From: Streptomyces lienomycini
GTDB taxonomy: Bacteria > Actinomycetota > Actinomycetes > Streptomycetales > Streptomycetaceae
Reading direction: 5' to 3'
NCBI RefSeq assembly: GCF_027947595.1
Contig: NZ_CP116257.1
Span: 3,410,001-3,474,000, forward strand
Length of the DNA stretch: 64,000 nt
Shown: one piece after another, positions 1 to 8,053 of the stretch
Layout: the number at the start of each line of letters is the position of its first letter
Position numbering within the stretch: position 1 is the stretch's first letter
Made by a program: the position numbers and the translations under genes
The notes under the pieces: generated by a model
The model's input: only the letters and a program-made list of their open reading frames with translations
What the model was told of the DNA's origin: nothing
Databases searched by the model: none

Positions 1-566
1 ATCGCGTCGTAGTACGCGAACTGCCCCAGCGTCCGCAGCCCGTCCTCCCTGCCGCGCCGCACGGCCGGGTCGAAGTAGACGCGGTCGCGCTCGTCGTCCT
101 GCGCCCGGCGGAACTCCGGGTCGCCGGCGGCCCGGCGCCAGTCGTCCGGGAAACCGGGATCCAGGCCCTCGTGCGAGTCGGAGCCGTCCACCCGGCGCAG
201 CGCCGGCAGATAGGGCGCGAGGACGTTGCCGGGGCTGCGGGCGGCGTACAACTCCACCAGGTCGAGCATGTCGCCGGTGCCGGAGCAGAAGCCGATGATG
301 CCCGCGGTGTAGCCGCGGCCGTCACCGATGTCCTCGATGTACCGGTACTGCGCCTTCCAGTCGAGCGAGGAGTTCTCCGCGCTCGACACCAGTTGCATGG
401 CGATCTCCTTCTTCGCCGCGTCGTCGAGCCCCGCCGCGGGCGCGGGTGCCGCGGCCCGAGCGGGGGTGGTCAGGGGGACTGTCGCCAGGAACGCGGATGC
501 CATGGCGAGCACGGTACGGCGCGAGGTGCCGGCGGGGTGCGCCGGGTCGGGGGAAGGGTGCCTCAC
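1..566 (-). CDS. csn: GH46 chitosanase, secreted (3' part cut by window edge)
   Basis: Endo-chitosanase of glycoside hydrolase family 46, which cleaves beta-1,4 bonds in chitosan outside the cell. About 188 codons are visible and the C-terminal part lies beyond the left edge. The GTG start at 566 has a GGAG ribosome site 8 bases upstream. Residues 15-38 form a twin-arginine signal (SRRTVLA, then a hydrophobic stretch ending TPARA). The mature part carries the family signature: AENSSLDW holds the catalytic acid Glu64, and GDGRGYTAG holds the base Asp82. Their 18-residue spacing equals that of Glu22 and Asp40 in the N174 enzyme. Also conserved are IIGFCSGTGDM and DERDRVYFDPAV. A palindrome matching the streptomycete chitosanase operator lies about 50 bases upstream. 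Identification is secure; the missing 3' end is only a window effect. Confidence 0.96.
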   Translation of the reverse strand, partial: MRHPSPDPAHPAGTSRRTVLAMASAFLATVPLTTPARAAAPAPAAGLDDAAKKEIAMQLVSSAENSSLDWKAQYRYIEDIGDGRGYTAGIIGFCSGTGDMLDLVELYAARSPGNVLAPYLPALRRVDGSDSHEGLDPGFPDDWRRAAGDPEFRRAQDDERDRVYFDPAVRRGREDGLRTLGQFAYYDA

Positions 567-613
567 GGAATCTCCAGGTGGGGTGGGGGGACAGGGAGTG
601 CCGGGCACTGACA

Positions 614-624
614 GGAAAGTTTCC
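614..624. promoter_or_regulatory. CsnR-type operator of the chitosanase gene
   Basis: GGAAAGTTTCC is a perfect 11-base palindrome lying 48-58 bases upstream of the chitosanase start codon. As I recall, streptomycete chitosanase genes carry a box RGAAASTTTCY bound by the ROK-family repressor CsnR/CsxR, and this sequence fits every position. No ROK regulator is visible in the window. Confidence 0.75.
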
Positions 625-702
625 TACCAGAAAACGGGCGGACTGGGCACCCGTCCCGCACGAAATCGCTACGGACCGGGGGCGGCGGCCGCCCCGTATC
701 CG

Positions 703-3447
703 TCAGGGAATCGGCTGCTCCGCCCAGATGACCTTGCCGGTCGGCGTGTAGCGGGTGCCCCAGCGCTCGGCGAGCTGCGCGACGAGGAACAGCCCGCGCC
801 CGCCCTCGTCCGTCATCGCCGCGTAGCGCAGATGGGGCGAGGTGCTGCTGCTGTCGAACACCTCGCAGATCAGGCTGCGGTCGCGCAGCACCCGGACGTG
901 GACGGTCTCGCCGCCGTAGCGGATCGCGTTGGTGACCAGCTCGCTCAGGATCAGCTCCGTGGTGAAGGCCGACTCGTCCAGCCCCCACTCGGTCAGCCGC
1001 CGGGTGACCCGCGAACGCACCTCGGCGACCGCCGCCGGATCGTTCGGGACGTCCCACTCGGCGACCTGGTCCGGACCGAGCGTGCGGGTACGGGCGACCA
1101 GCAGGGCGATGTCGTCGCCCGGCCGGTCCGGGAGCCGGGCGTCCAGGACGGTCCGGCAGGTCTCCTCGGGTGTCTCGCCGGCCGTCTCCAGCGCCCGGCG
1201 CAGCTGCTCCAGACCGACGTCGATGTCGTGCTCGCGGTCCTCGACGAGCCCGTCGGTGTACAGCACGAGGCGGCTGCCCTCATCCAGCCGCAGTTCCGTC
1301 GTCTCGAACGGGAGACCGCCGAGGCCCAGCGGGGGACCGGCGGGCACCTCGGGGAACTCCACCGTGCCGTCGGGCCGGATCAGGGCGGGCGGCGGATGCC
1401 CCGCGCGGGCCAGCACACAGGTGCCGTCGACCGGGTCGTAGATCGCGTAGAGGCAGGTCGCTCCGGTCACCGGAGCGGCGGTGTCGTCGGCCGCCTCGTC
1501 CTGGTCGATGCGGCCGACCAGCTCGTCCAGCAGCCCGAGCAGTTCGTCGGGCGGCAGGTCGAGGGCGGTGAAGTTGTGCACCGCGGTCCGCAGCCGCCCC
1601 ATGGTGGCCGCCGCGTGCAGGCCGTGCCCGACGACGTCGCCGACCACGAGCGCGACCCGCGCCCCGGACAGCGGCAGCACGTCGAACCAGTCCCCGCCGA
1701 CCCCCGCCTGCGCGGGCAGGTAGCGGTAGGCGACGTCCAGGGCGTTCTGGTCGGGCAGCCTGCGGGGCAGCAGACTGCGCTGGAGGGTCACCGCCATGCT
1801 GTGCTCGCGGGTGTAGCGGCGCGCGTTGTCGATGGAGACGGCCGCCCGTGCGACCAGCTCCTCGGCGAGCGCCAGTTCGTCCTCGTCGAAGGGCTCGGGC
1901 TTGACCGAACGCCACAGGCTCACCACCCCGAGCACCAGCGTGCCCGCCCGCAGCGGGACGGTGATCAGCGAGTGGACGCCGTACTCCACCACCTGCGCGG
2001 AGCGCTCGTAGTCCTGTGCCTGCCAGCCCGGGGCCTCGCCGAGGCGGGGCTCGAGGACGGGCCGGGCCGTCTGCAGGGTGCGGCCCTGCGGGGAGGAGGC
2101 GACGTAGCGGATCCGCCGGCCCACCGGGTAGAGCGGGACGTCCTCGCGGACGCCGCTGAGCGCGGCGCGGCGCAGCGGTGTGAGCCCGTCCGGCTGACCG
2201 CCGGCCAGCACGGTGTCGAACAGGTCCACGGTGACGTAGTCCGCGAAGCGCGGAACGGCCAGTTCGCCCAGCTCCTCGGCGGTGCGGGTGACGTCCAGGC
2301 TGGTCCCGATGCCGACACCGGCGGCGTACAGGATGTCCAGGCGCTCCCGGGCGGTCTCCGCCCGGCCGGACAGTGCGCGCAGCTCCGTGGAGTCGCGGAA
2401 CGTGGCGACGCTGCCGGCCGGACCGCCCCGTACGTCCGTGGGCCGCTGGTTGATGGCCAGCAGCCGGTCCTTGACCAGGTGCACCTCGTCGGTGGCCGCC
2501 TGCCCGGACGCCAGCAGCTCCGCCAGGTCGGACGGCAGCCCCAGCGCGCCGACGGGCCGGCCCTCGGCGTCGGCGGGCAGGTCGAGCAGACGCCGCGCCT
2601 CGTCGTTGGAGAGCAGCAGCCTGCCCTCCCCGCCGACGATGAGCACACCCTCGCGGACGCTGTGCAGGACGGCGTCGTGGTGCTCGTACATCCGGGTCAT
2701 CTCGTGCGGTCCCAGGCCGTGCGTCTGCCGCAGCAGCCGACGGCTCACCAGGGCCGTGCCGCCCGTCGCCAGGGCCAGCCCGACGGCCGCCGCTCCCAGC
2801 ACCAGCGGCAGCTGGCGGTCGGCGACTCCGCCCACGTTCTCCGTGGTGATGCCGGCCGAGACGGTGCCCACGACCGTGCCGTCGGGTGCCTTGACGGGCA
2901 CGATGGCCTGGACCAGCCGTCCGAGGGTCCCGTCGATCTCCTCCGTGACCGTCTTCCCGGCCAGCGCGGGGCCGATGTTGCCGACGAACTCCTTGCCGAT
3001 GCGATTCGACTTGGGGTGGGTGTAGCGGATGCCGGCGGTGTTGGTGACGACCACGAAGTCCACGTCCGTGGCCTTGCGCACCGCCTCGGCCCGGGGCTGG
3101 AGGACCGCCGTGGGATCGGGGGCGCGCAGCGCCTCGCGGATGCCGGGCGAGTGGGCGAACGAGGCGGCCACGGAGAGGGACCGGTTGCGGGCCTCGACCG
3201 TGCTGTCGTGCCGTACCTGGAGCACCAGCGCGACCGCCGCGGCCACCACGAGCAGCAGCACGATGACCACGTTCATCACGAAGACCTGGCCGGCCACGCT
3301 GCGTCCGGACAGCGCCGAGCGCAGCGCCGAGGCGTGCCCCGCGTCCGGTCCCCGCCGTGACCGGTCCGCGTCCTGCCGGTGTCGGACGTGCGGACCGCCG
3401 GGACGACGGGGTGACCGTGCTCCCGATCGACCCATCAGTCGGACCAT
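703..3447 (-). CDS. Membrane sensor SpoIIE-family phosphatase with HATPase domain
   Basis: A 914-residue signalling protein. Domain order with the ATG at 3447: membrane helix 53-77; extracytoplasmic PDC/Cache sensor about 80-205 with a CitA/DcuS-like RYTHPKSNRIGK at 141; second helix 213-234; PAS about 250-360; GAF about 370-535; PP2C-type SpoIIE phosphatase about 555-760 (GGDWFDV, VGDVVGHG, LYTDGLVE); and a C-terminal HATPase domain (SELVTNAIRYGG, GGRGLFLV). Such proteins dephosphorylate STAS anti-sigma antagonists and often phosphorylate them through the HATPase domain. A STAS protein (4901-5266) and an RsbW-like kinase (4463-4891) lie close by. The start is uncertain: an ATG at 3435 is also possible, and neither has a clear ribosome site. 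The ligand is unknown; the citrate/C4-dicarboxylate resemblance is only suggestive. Confidence 0.9.
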   Translation of the reverse strand: MVRLMGRSGARSPRRPGGPHVRHRQDADRSRRGPDAGHASALRSALSGRSVAGQVFVMNVVIVLLLVVAAAVALVLQVRHDSTVEARNRSLSVAASFAHSPGIREALRAPDPTAVLQPRAEAVRKATDVDFVVVTNTAGIRYTHPKSNRIGKEFVGNIGPALAGKTVTEEIDGTLGRLVQAIVPVKAPDGTVVGTVSAGITTENVGGVADRQLPLVLGAAAVGLALATGGTALVSRRLLRQTHGLGPHEMTRMYEHHDAVLHSVREGVLIVGGEGRLLLSNDEARRLLDLPADAEGRPVGALGLPSDLAELLASGQAATDEVHLVKDRLLAINQRPTDVRGGPAGSVATFRDSTELRALSGRAETARERLDILYAAGVGIGTSLDVTRTAEELGELAVPRFADYVTVDLFDTVLAGGQPDGLTPLRRAALSGVREDVPLYPVGRRIRYVASSPQGRTLQTARPVLEPRLGEAPGWQAQDYERSAQVVEYGVHSLITVPLRAGTLVLGVVSLWRSVKPEPFDEDELALAEELVARAAVSIDNARRYTREHSMAVTLQRSLLPRRLPDQNALDVAYRYLPAQAGVGGDWFDVLPLSGARVALVVGDVVGHGLHAAATMGRLRTAVHNFTALDLPPDELLGLLDELVGRIDQDEAADDTAAPVTGATCLYAIYDPVDGTCVLARAGHPPPALIRPDGTVEFPEVPAGPPLGLGGLPFETTELRLDEGSRLVLYTDGLVEDREHDIDVGLEQLRRALETAGETPEETCRTVLDARLPDRPGDDIALLVARTRTLGPDQVAEWDVPNDPAAVAEVRSRVTRRLTEWGLDESAFTTELILSELVTNAIRYGGETVHVRVLRDRSLICEVFDSSSTSPHLRYAAMTDEGGRGLFLVAQLAERWGTRYTPTGKVIWAEQPIP

Positions 3448-3559
3448 GTGACCATGTCTACACTGCCGGGCCCCAGGAGGCGAGGGGCACCCCCTGTGCC
3501 GGAGCGGCCCGCCGGACCGGGGCCGCGGGTGTCCCACCGGGGGCGCGTGGGGCGTGCGG

Positions 3560-3916
3560 GGCGGGCACGACGGGCGGCGAGCGGCAGGGCGATGCCGTCG
3601 GGACGGTCCGTGGCGTGGCGGGCGGTCGCCACGCCACGGTCCCCGACGCCCGCCGGTGAGCGGCTCCCCGGCCCGGCGGCGGGCGCACCGGCCCTGGCGG
3701 GCGCGAGGCGCGGGGAGGCGATGCCGTCGTCGGTGCCGGGCCGCTCCACGGGACGGTCCGCGCAGCGGGCGAGGACGGCACCGGGCTCGATCCGGAACCC
3801 GGTAGGCGGGCAGGGGACGCGGGGGCCGACCCCGAGCGCCACCCCGCCGGGCAGGTCGAGTGACCGGGTGCGTCCGTCCGGGTGGCGCACCAGCGGCGGC
3901 GGGTGCCCCGCACGCG
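3560..3916 (-). pseudogene. Decayed C-terminal fragment of a SpoIIE/PP2C phosphatase
   Basis: On the minus strand one frame reads AGHPPPLVRHPDGRTRSLDLPG, then GFRIEPGAVLARCADRPVERPG, and ends with a DRPDGIALPLAAR-like tail. These are the last three conserved blocks of a PP2C/SpoIIE phosphatase (AGHPPPLL, the GAVLALYTDGLVE block, and the final D-DIALLLAR strand). The acidic metal-binding block is damaged: CADRP stands where YTDGL is expected. The N-terminal half is absent, and the match stops abruptly near 3916, where a fragment of a different gene begins on the other strand. I read it as a dead remnant. Confidence 0.6.
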
Positions 3917-3938
3917 CCGCGCGGGCCCGCCCGACCCC

Positions 3939-4268
3939 GGTGAGCCCGGCGGCCCCGGCGACGGCACCGCGAGCCGCACGGCCACCTGCACCGGGACCGC
4001 GGACTGGGGCAGCGGCTGCAACGGCCGGGTCACCAGCACCGCGGGCAGCGAACCGATCAGCTCCTGGACCACGACGGTCACCCTGCCCGCCCAGCAGTCC
4101 GTCTCGGCCCTGTGGAACGGCACGCCCACCTGGAGCGGCAACGTCATGACGGTGCGGGCGAGTGGGAACGGCGCCCTGGCGGCCGGCGCGTCGACCGGTT
4201 TCGGGTTCACCGCGACCGGGAACGGCGGCGACGCCGCGCCCTCGGTCAACACCTGCACCGCCTCCTGA
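3939..4268 (+). pseudogene. Orphan carbohydrate-binding module (CBM2) fragment
   Basis: From about GEPGGPGDGTA to a TGA at 4268, one frame encodes most of a family 2 cellulose/chitin-binding module: TADWGSGCNG, ISSWTTTVTLPAQQ, SALWNGT, GALAAGASTGFGF, and the closing half-cystine NTCTAS. There is no catalytic domain, signal peptide or credible start with a ribosome site. The upstream 20 residues are basic and unlike a CBM linker. The module is therefore probably the 3' stump of a secreted glycosidase or chitinase whose 5' part was deleted, back to back with the phosphatase stump. The binding aromatic at the module start is replaced (TCTGTADW where TYTVTxxW is usual), so binding may be lost. 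Confidence 0.6.
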
Positions 4269-4462
4269 CCCGTCCGGCGCCGTCCCGCACCGACAGGGAC
4301 GGCGCCGTTTCGGTCGCACTCGGAGCCGGTCCGGTGCGAAAACGGCGTGTCCGGCGGAAGTCGGGGCGAAGGGGCCGTGTGCGGCGCCCCGGTGCGTATC
4401 GTGAGGGGCGGGGACCTTCACCTCCCCTCCACCCGGCCCCGGACCCGACGGTGAGGCTCGCT

Positions 4463-4891
4463 ATGACCCCGGCGCACGGATCCGGCACCGCGGACGCCTC
4501 CGGTGTGTCCGCGGTGGTGGAGTTCCGGGGCGGAACGGCGATGATCCCCGCCTCCCGGGACGTCGTGCACGGCTTCGTCGCGCGACTGGCCGAGCGGGGC
4601 GTGGAGCCGGCGGACACCTTCGCGGACGCCGCCCGCCTGGTCGTGAGCGAGCTGGTGACGAACGCGCTGCGGCACGCGCCCGGACCCTGCCGGCTGGTAC
4701 TGACACTGGCGGACGGTCATGTGGAGATCGCGGTGCGGGACACCGGGGACGGCTTCCCGACCTTCCTGCCCCGCGACCCGCTGCGGATCGGCCGGCACGG
4801 TCTGGAGATCGTGACGCGGCTGTGCGGCGAGGTCGTCACCAGACCGCACGCGAGCGGGAAGACGGTGTCCGCGCGCCTGCCGCTGCTCTGA
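4463..4891 (+). CDS. RsbW-like ATP-binding protein (anti-sigma/anti-antagonist kinase)
   Basis: A 142-residue GHKL ATPase of the RsbW/SpoIIAB type common in Streptomyces. The N box is SELVTNALRHA, followed by the G1 motif DTGDGFP, a G2-like IGRHGLEIV, and a closing KTVSARLPLL strand. Such proteins phosphorylate STAS antagonists and bind sigma factors or other partners. The ATG at 4463 is preceded by GTGAGG; an in-frame GTG at 4451 is less likely. It converges with the STAS gene, leaving only nine bases between the stop codons. Its partner is not shown by the sequence, but the neighbouring STAS protein and sensor phosphatase make a plausible three-part switch. Confidence 0.85.
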   Translation: MTPAHGSGTADASGVSAVVEFRGGTAMIPASRDVVHGFVARLAERGVEPADTFADAARLVVSELVTNALRHAPGPCRLVLTLADGHVEIAVRDTGDGFPTFLPRDPLRIGRHGLEIVTRLCGEVVTRPHASGKTVSARLPLL

Positions 4892-4900
4892 GCCCTCGCC

Positions 4901-5266
4901 TCAGGCGGCCAGAGCCTCCTCCACGCTCGGGTAGCAGGGGATGAGCGCGTCGACGCCCACCAGCCGCAGCACGCGGTCGACGGCGTCACGCGGTGCGGCG
5001 ATCCGGAACCAGACGCCGAGGGACTCGGCCGCCCGGTGGGCCGAGATGAGCACGTTGATGCCGCTGGAGTCCAGGAAACCCACCTCGCCGAAGTCGACCA
5101 CCGTGCCCGGCGCCGACTCCACCGAGGACAACAGGGCGTCGCGGAGCCGTCCGCTGCCGTCGAGATCGACCTCCCCGGCGAGGACCACGACGCCGACACC
5201 GCCGCCGGTGGTGGTGCGGGTGATCAGCAGCCGCTCCGGTACCGCCGCTCCCTCGATGTGCGCCAC
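4901..5266 (-). CDS. STAS-domain anti-anti-sigma factor
   Basis: A 121-residue single STAS domain (SpoIIAA/RsbV/BldG type). The phosphorylation loop FLDSSGINVL carries the acceptor serine, preceded by the VLAGEVDLDGSG strand. It starts at GTG 5266 with GAGGG eight bases upstream. Dephosphorylated STAS proteins sequester RsbW-like kinases and free their sigma factor; phosphorylation by the kinase blocks this, and SpoIIE phosphatases reverse it. Both other activities are encoded within 4.5 kb. Confidence 0.9.
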   Translation of the reverse strand: MAHIEGAAVPERLLITRTTTGGGVGVVVLAGEVDLDGSGRLRDALLSSVESAPGTVVDFGEVGFLDSSGINVLISAHRAAESLGVWFRIAAPRDAVDRVLRLVGVDALIPCYPSVEEALAA

Positions 5267-5436
5267 GCTGCCCTCACTTCTCGGGTGGGCCGCAGGTACC
5301 CGGCCGTCGTCGGTGGCTCGATGTTAAGGCCCCCGGCGGTCGGCGTGGCCCACTTGAACGGACCGGAGGCAATCGGCGGGGCGGGCCGGTCCGGGCTCGA
5401 CGCGCGCGACGCCGTTCCTCTGACTACGGTCGAGGT

Positions 5437-5718
5437 GTGGTGGCACACACATTCGAGGAGCTCGTGCACAAGCGTCGCGCGGCGGACCTGGCACAGCACC
5501 GGGTCGAGGAACTGCGCGACTCGTACGGGCCACCTACGCAGCATCAGTGGACCCCTCGGCAGTCGGACACCTACGAGACGGCCGTACGGGCCTGGCGCGA
5601 CCTGGACCGGGACGCGCGGACCGCGATGTCGGAGTACGTCAAGGAGGGAGGCCAGTCCCGGCACAAGATCGAGGCGAAGCTCCGCAAGGCCGTCCAGGAG
5701 GACGACCGGAGCACCTGA
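5437..5718 (+). CDS. Small conserved-type hypothetical protein, charged and helical
   Basis: A 93-residue protein I do not recognise. It is rich in Glu, Arg, Lys and Gln, has no signal peptide or membrane segment, and looks mostly alpha-helical (FEELVHKRRAADLAQHRVEE near the N-terminus, RHKIEAKLRKAVQEDD near the end). The GTG at 5437 has no clear ribosome site. TACGGT, a -10-like hexamer, ends seven bases before it, which suits a leaderless transcript. It stands alone, converging on glpD across a strong hairpin. Codon use is typical of the region, so it is probably real. Confidence 0.65.
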   Translation: MVAHTFEELVHKRRAADLAQHRVEELRDSYGPPTQHQWTPRQSDTYETAVRAWRDLDRDARTAMSEYVKEGGQSRHKIEAKLRKAVQEDDRST

Positions 5719-5733
5719 CCGGACCGACTTCAC

Positions 5734-5766
5734 CGGGGCCGGGACGGCGTGCCCGCCCCGGCCCCG
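5734..5766. terminator. Bidirectional terminator hairpin
   Basis: CGGGGCCGGG (5734-5743) pairs perfectly with CCCGGCCCCG (5757-5766) around a 13-base loop. It lies between the convergent small gene and glpD. Confidence 0.65.
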
Positions 5767-5784
5767 ACCGCGGGCGGTCGCCCC

Positions 5785-7368
5785 TCAGCCCCGGGCCGCC
5801 GCGACCTCGCCGACGAGGTCGCGTACGGCCGCCAGGGCCGCCGACCGGTCCCCGGGGACCAGACCGATGCGGGTGCGCCGGTCGAGCAGGTCGGCCTCGT
5901 CCAGGGCGCCCTCGTGGCGCAGGGCCCACACCAGTTCGGCCCCGGTGACGGGGTGGTCCGGCAGGACACGCTCGGCTAGGCGGGGATCCCGGGCCGCGAG
6001 GGCCCGGACCACCGGGGCCTCGGTGCCGTAGAGCCCCACCAGACGGCGCGGCGCCCTGACCTCGGCCAGCGTGCCCGGGGCCGCGGCGCCGACCAGGGGC
6101 AGCGCGGCGGTCGGCGACGGGCCCGCGGCCAGACCACGGGCGGCGACTGCGGCGTCCACGGCGTCCTCGGCCATGCGCCGGTACGTGGTGAGCTTGCCGC
6201 CGACCACGGTGATCACGCCCTCGGACGACGTGAGTACGGCGTGCCGGCGCGAGACGTCCGCCGTGCGGGGCCCGGCGCCGGACCGGCCCGACGGGCTGGT
6301 GTCGAGCAGGGGGCGCAGGCCCGCGAAGGCGCCCACCACGTCCTCGCGGTGGACCGGCACGTCCAGCACCGAGCCGAGCACGTCGAGCAGGAAGCCGACG
6401 TCGGTCTCGGGCACCTCCGGCACGTCCGGGACGTCCCCGTCCACCGGCTCGTCGGTCAGACCGACGTAGACGCGGCCGTCACCCTGGGGCAGGACGAGGA
6501 CGAAGCGGTTGGTCTCGCCGGGGATCGGAACGTGCAGTCCGGCCGGGAGCGGGCCGAGGTGCTCGGAGCGCAGGACGAGGTGGGTGCCGCGGGAGGGGCG
6601 GATCCGGATGCCGTCCACGAGGTCGCCCGCCCACACCCCGGAGGCGTTGACCACCGCGCGGGCCCGCACCACCCCCTCCTCGCCGGTCAGCTCGTCGCGC
6701 ACGCGGGCACCGGACCCGGTCAGCTCCAGCGCCCTGACCCGGGTCAGGATCCGCGCCCCGCGGGCCGCCGCGGTGCGGGCGAGCGCGGTCACCAGCCGGG
6801 CGTCGTCGGTGAGCCGGCCGTCCCAGGACAGCAGGCCGCCGCGCAGCCGGTCCGGGCGCAGCGCCGGGGCGAGGTGGCGGGTCTCCACGGCGGACAGACG
6901 GCGCGGCGCGGGCAGGGTGGCCCGTGCGGTGCGCGCCGCGAGCCGCAGGGTGTCCCCGGCCCGGAAACCCGCCCACGCCAGCGCGCCCTGGCCGCGCGAG
7001 ACCAGCGGCGTGAGCGGCAGGACGAACGGCTGGGCACGCACCAGGTGGGGCGCCGTGAGCTCCATCAGCACCCCCCGCTCCACCGCGCTCTCGTGGGCGA
7101 CGTCCAGCTGCCCGGAGGCCAGGTAGCGCAGGCCGCCGTGGATGAGCTTGGAGCTCCAGCGGGAGGTGCCGAAGGCCAGGTCGTGGGCGTCCACCGCGAC
7201 GACGCTCAGGCCCCGGGCCGCCGCGTCCAGGGCGGCACCGGCACCGGTCGCGCCGAGCCCGACGACCAGCACGTCCACGACGGGGCCGCCGACGGCGTCG
7301 GCCAGCTCGCGCGAGCGCCGCGCGGCGGACAGGGAGGCCCCGGCGGCGGGGCGGTCGACGGTGCTCAT
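5785..7368 (-). CDS. glpD: FAD-dependent glycerol-3-phosphate dehydrogenase
   Basis: A 527-residue GlpD/GlpA-type flavoprotein that oxidises sn-glycerol-3-phosphate to dihydroxyacetone phosphate and passes electrons to quinone at the membrane. An N-terminal Rossmann site (VVGLGATGAGAALDAAARG) is followed by the GlpD signature FGTSRWSSKLIHGGLRYL. Later come VNASGVWAGD, PQGDGRVYVGLTDEP and VVGGKLTTYRRMAEDAVD, then a C-terminal cap with HEGALDEADLLDRRTRIGL. Its ATG at 7368 overlaps the stop of the upstream tetR gene by four bases, so the two are translationally coupled. No glpF or glpK is nearby. The divergent genes instead encode an alkyl-DHAP-synthase-like enzyme and a lipid kinase, which suggests that the DHAP/G3P product feeds lipid metabolism. 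Confidence 0.95.
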   Translation of the reverse strand: MSTVDRPAAGASLSAARRSRELADAVGGPVVDVLVVGLGATGAGAALDAAARGLSVVAVDAHDLAFGTSRWSSKLIHGGLRYLASGQLDVAHESAVERGVLMELTAPHLVRAQPFVLPLTPLVSRGQGALAWAGFRAGDTLRLAARTARATLPAPRRLSAVETRHLAPALRPDRLRGGLLSWDGRLTDDARLVTALARTAAARGARILTRVRALELTGSGARVRDELTGEEGVVRARAVVNASGVWAGDLVDGIRIRPSRGTHLVLRSEHLGPLPAGLHVPIPGETNRFVLVLPQGDGRVYVGLTDEPVDGDVPDVPEVPETDVGFLLDVLGSVLDVPVHREDVVGAFAGLRPLLDTSPSGRSGAGPRTADVSRRHAVLTSSEGVITVVGGKLTTYRRMAEDAVDAAVAARGLAAGPSPTAALPLVGAAAPGTLAEVRAPRRLVGLYGTEAPVVRALAARDPRLAERVLPDHPVTGAELVWALRHEGALDEADLLDRRTRIGLVPGDRSAALAAVRDLVGEVAAARG

Positions 7369-7982
7369 GGGGCGAGGGTCCTCTCCAGGATGGTGCGCAG
7401 CTCCCCGAGGAGGGCCGCGGGGGTCAGCTCGGCGTCGTCCTCGTCGGTCATCGTTCGCAGCGACAGGGCGAAGGACTGCACGACCAGCAGCACCGACCGG
7501 GCCTGCCGGCCGGTGTGCGCGGCGCGCACCGACCCGTCGGCGTGGCCCTCCTCCAGCGAGTCGGCCAGCAGCTCCAGCAGGGCCTCCTGACTCGCCCCGC
7601 GCCGGTCGAGGACGTAGGGCAGCAGCAGCTCCGGGTCGACGTCGACGATCTTGCGGAAGAGGGGGTGGGCGCGGAACGCCTCCACCCCGGCCACCAGACC
7701 GTCGACGATGCGGGGACGGGTGCCGGTGCCCTGCCCGCGTTCGGGAACGGCCCCGGTGGCCACCGCGATCCACTCCCGGGTCATCAGGTCGCCGACCAGG
7801 GACCGCACGTCGGGCCAGCGCCGGTACAGCGTCATCCGGGAGACACCGGCGCGGCGGGCGACGTCGGTCATCGTCGTGCGGCGCACCCCGACGGCCATCA
7901 CGCAGTCGCGGACGGCGTCCAGCACCGTGTCGTTGTCCGAGGGGGCGGGCCTGCTCGAGTGGTTGTGACGGTTGGGCGTCAT
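7365..7982 (-). CDS. TetR-family regulator of the glpD/lipid locus
   Basis: A 205-residue TetR regulator. The N-terminal helix-turn-helix is clear (TTMTDVARRAGVSRMTLYRRW), followed by a helical ligand domain. It is the first gene of a tetR-glpD operon with ATGA overlap. The ATG at 7982 directly abuts a 15-base inverted repeat (7983-7997). TACACT on the coding strand ends seven bases before the ATG, so transcription may begin at or next to the start codon (leaderless). I infer that it represses itself, glpD and the divergent flavoprotein gene; a fatty-acid or acyl-CoA type ligand is conceivable but not shown. Confidence 0.85.
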   Translation of the reverse strand: MTPNRHNHSSRPAPSDNDTVLDAVRDCVMAVGVRRTTMTDVARRAGVSRMTLYRRWPDVRSLVGDLMTREWIAVATGAVPERGQGTGTRPRIVDGLVAGVEAFRAHPLFRKIVDVDPELLLPYVLDRRGASQEALLELLADSLEEGHADGSVRAAHTGRQARSVLLVVQSFALSLRTMTDEDDAELTPAALLGELRTILERTLAP

Positions 7983-7997
7983 GTGTCACAGTGTAAC
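7983..7997. promoter_or_regulatory. Imperfect inverted repeat, likely TetR operator
   Basis: GTGTCAC-A-GTGTAAC is a dyad with five of seven paired positions. It lies immediately upstream of the tetR start in the 71-base divergent intergenic region, overlapping the putative -10 (TACACT on the minus strand). Its position fits an autoregulatory operator that also faces the gene at 8054. Confidence 0.5.
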
Positions 7998-8053
7998 GCC
8001 CAGTGGGGCGGTGCGGACGGCATCCCTCGAAGCGACCGTGAGGACGACAGGCA

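Noticed and set aside
328..3360. Open frame of about 1010 codons on the plus strand opposite the SpoIIE phosphatase
   Set aside because: The minus strand shows full PAS/GAF/PP2C/HATPase motifs. The plus frame is a GC-rich shadow with no family motif and no ribosome site.
3458..4258. Open frames across the 3.4-4.3 kb gap that could be read as one novel gene
   Set aside because: The only protein-like segments match pieces of two known families on opposite strands. The remainder is low-complexity Pro/Arg/Ala.
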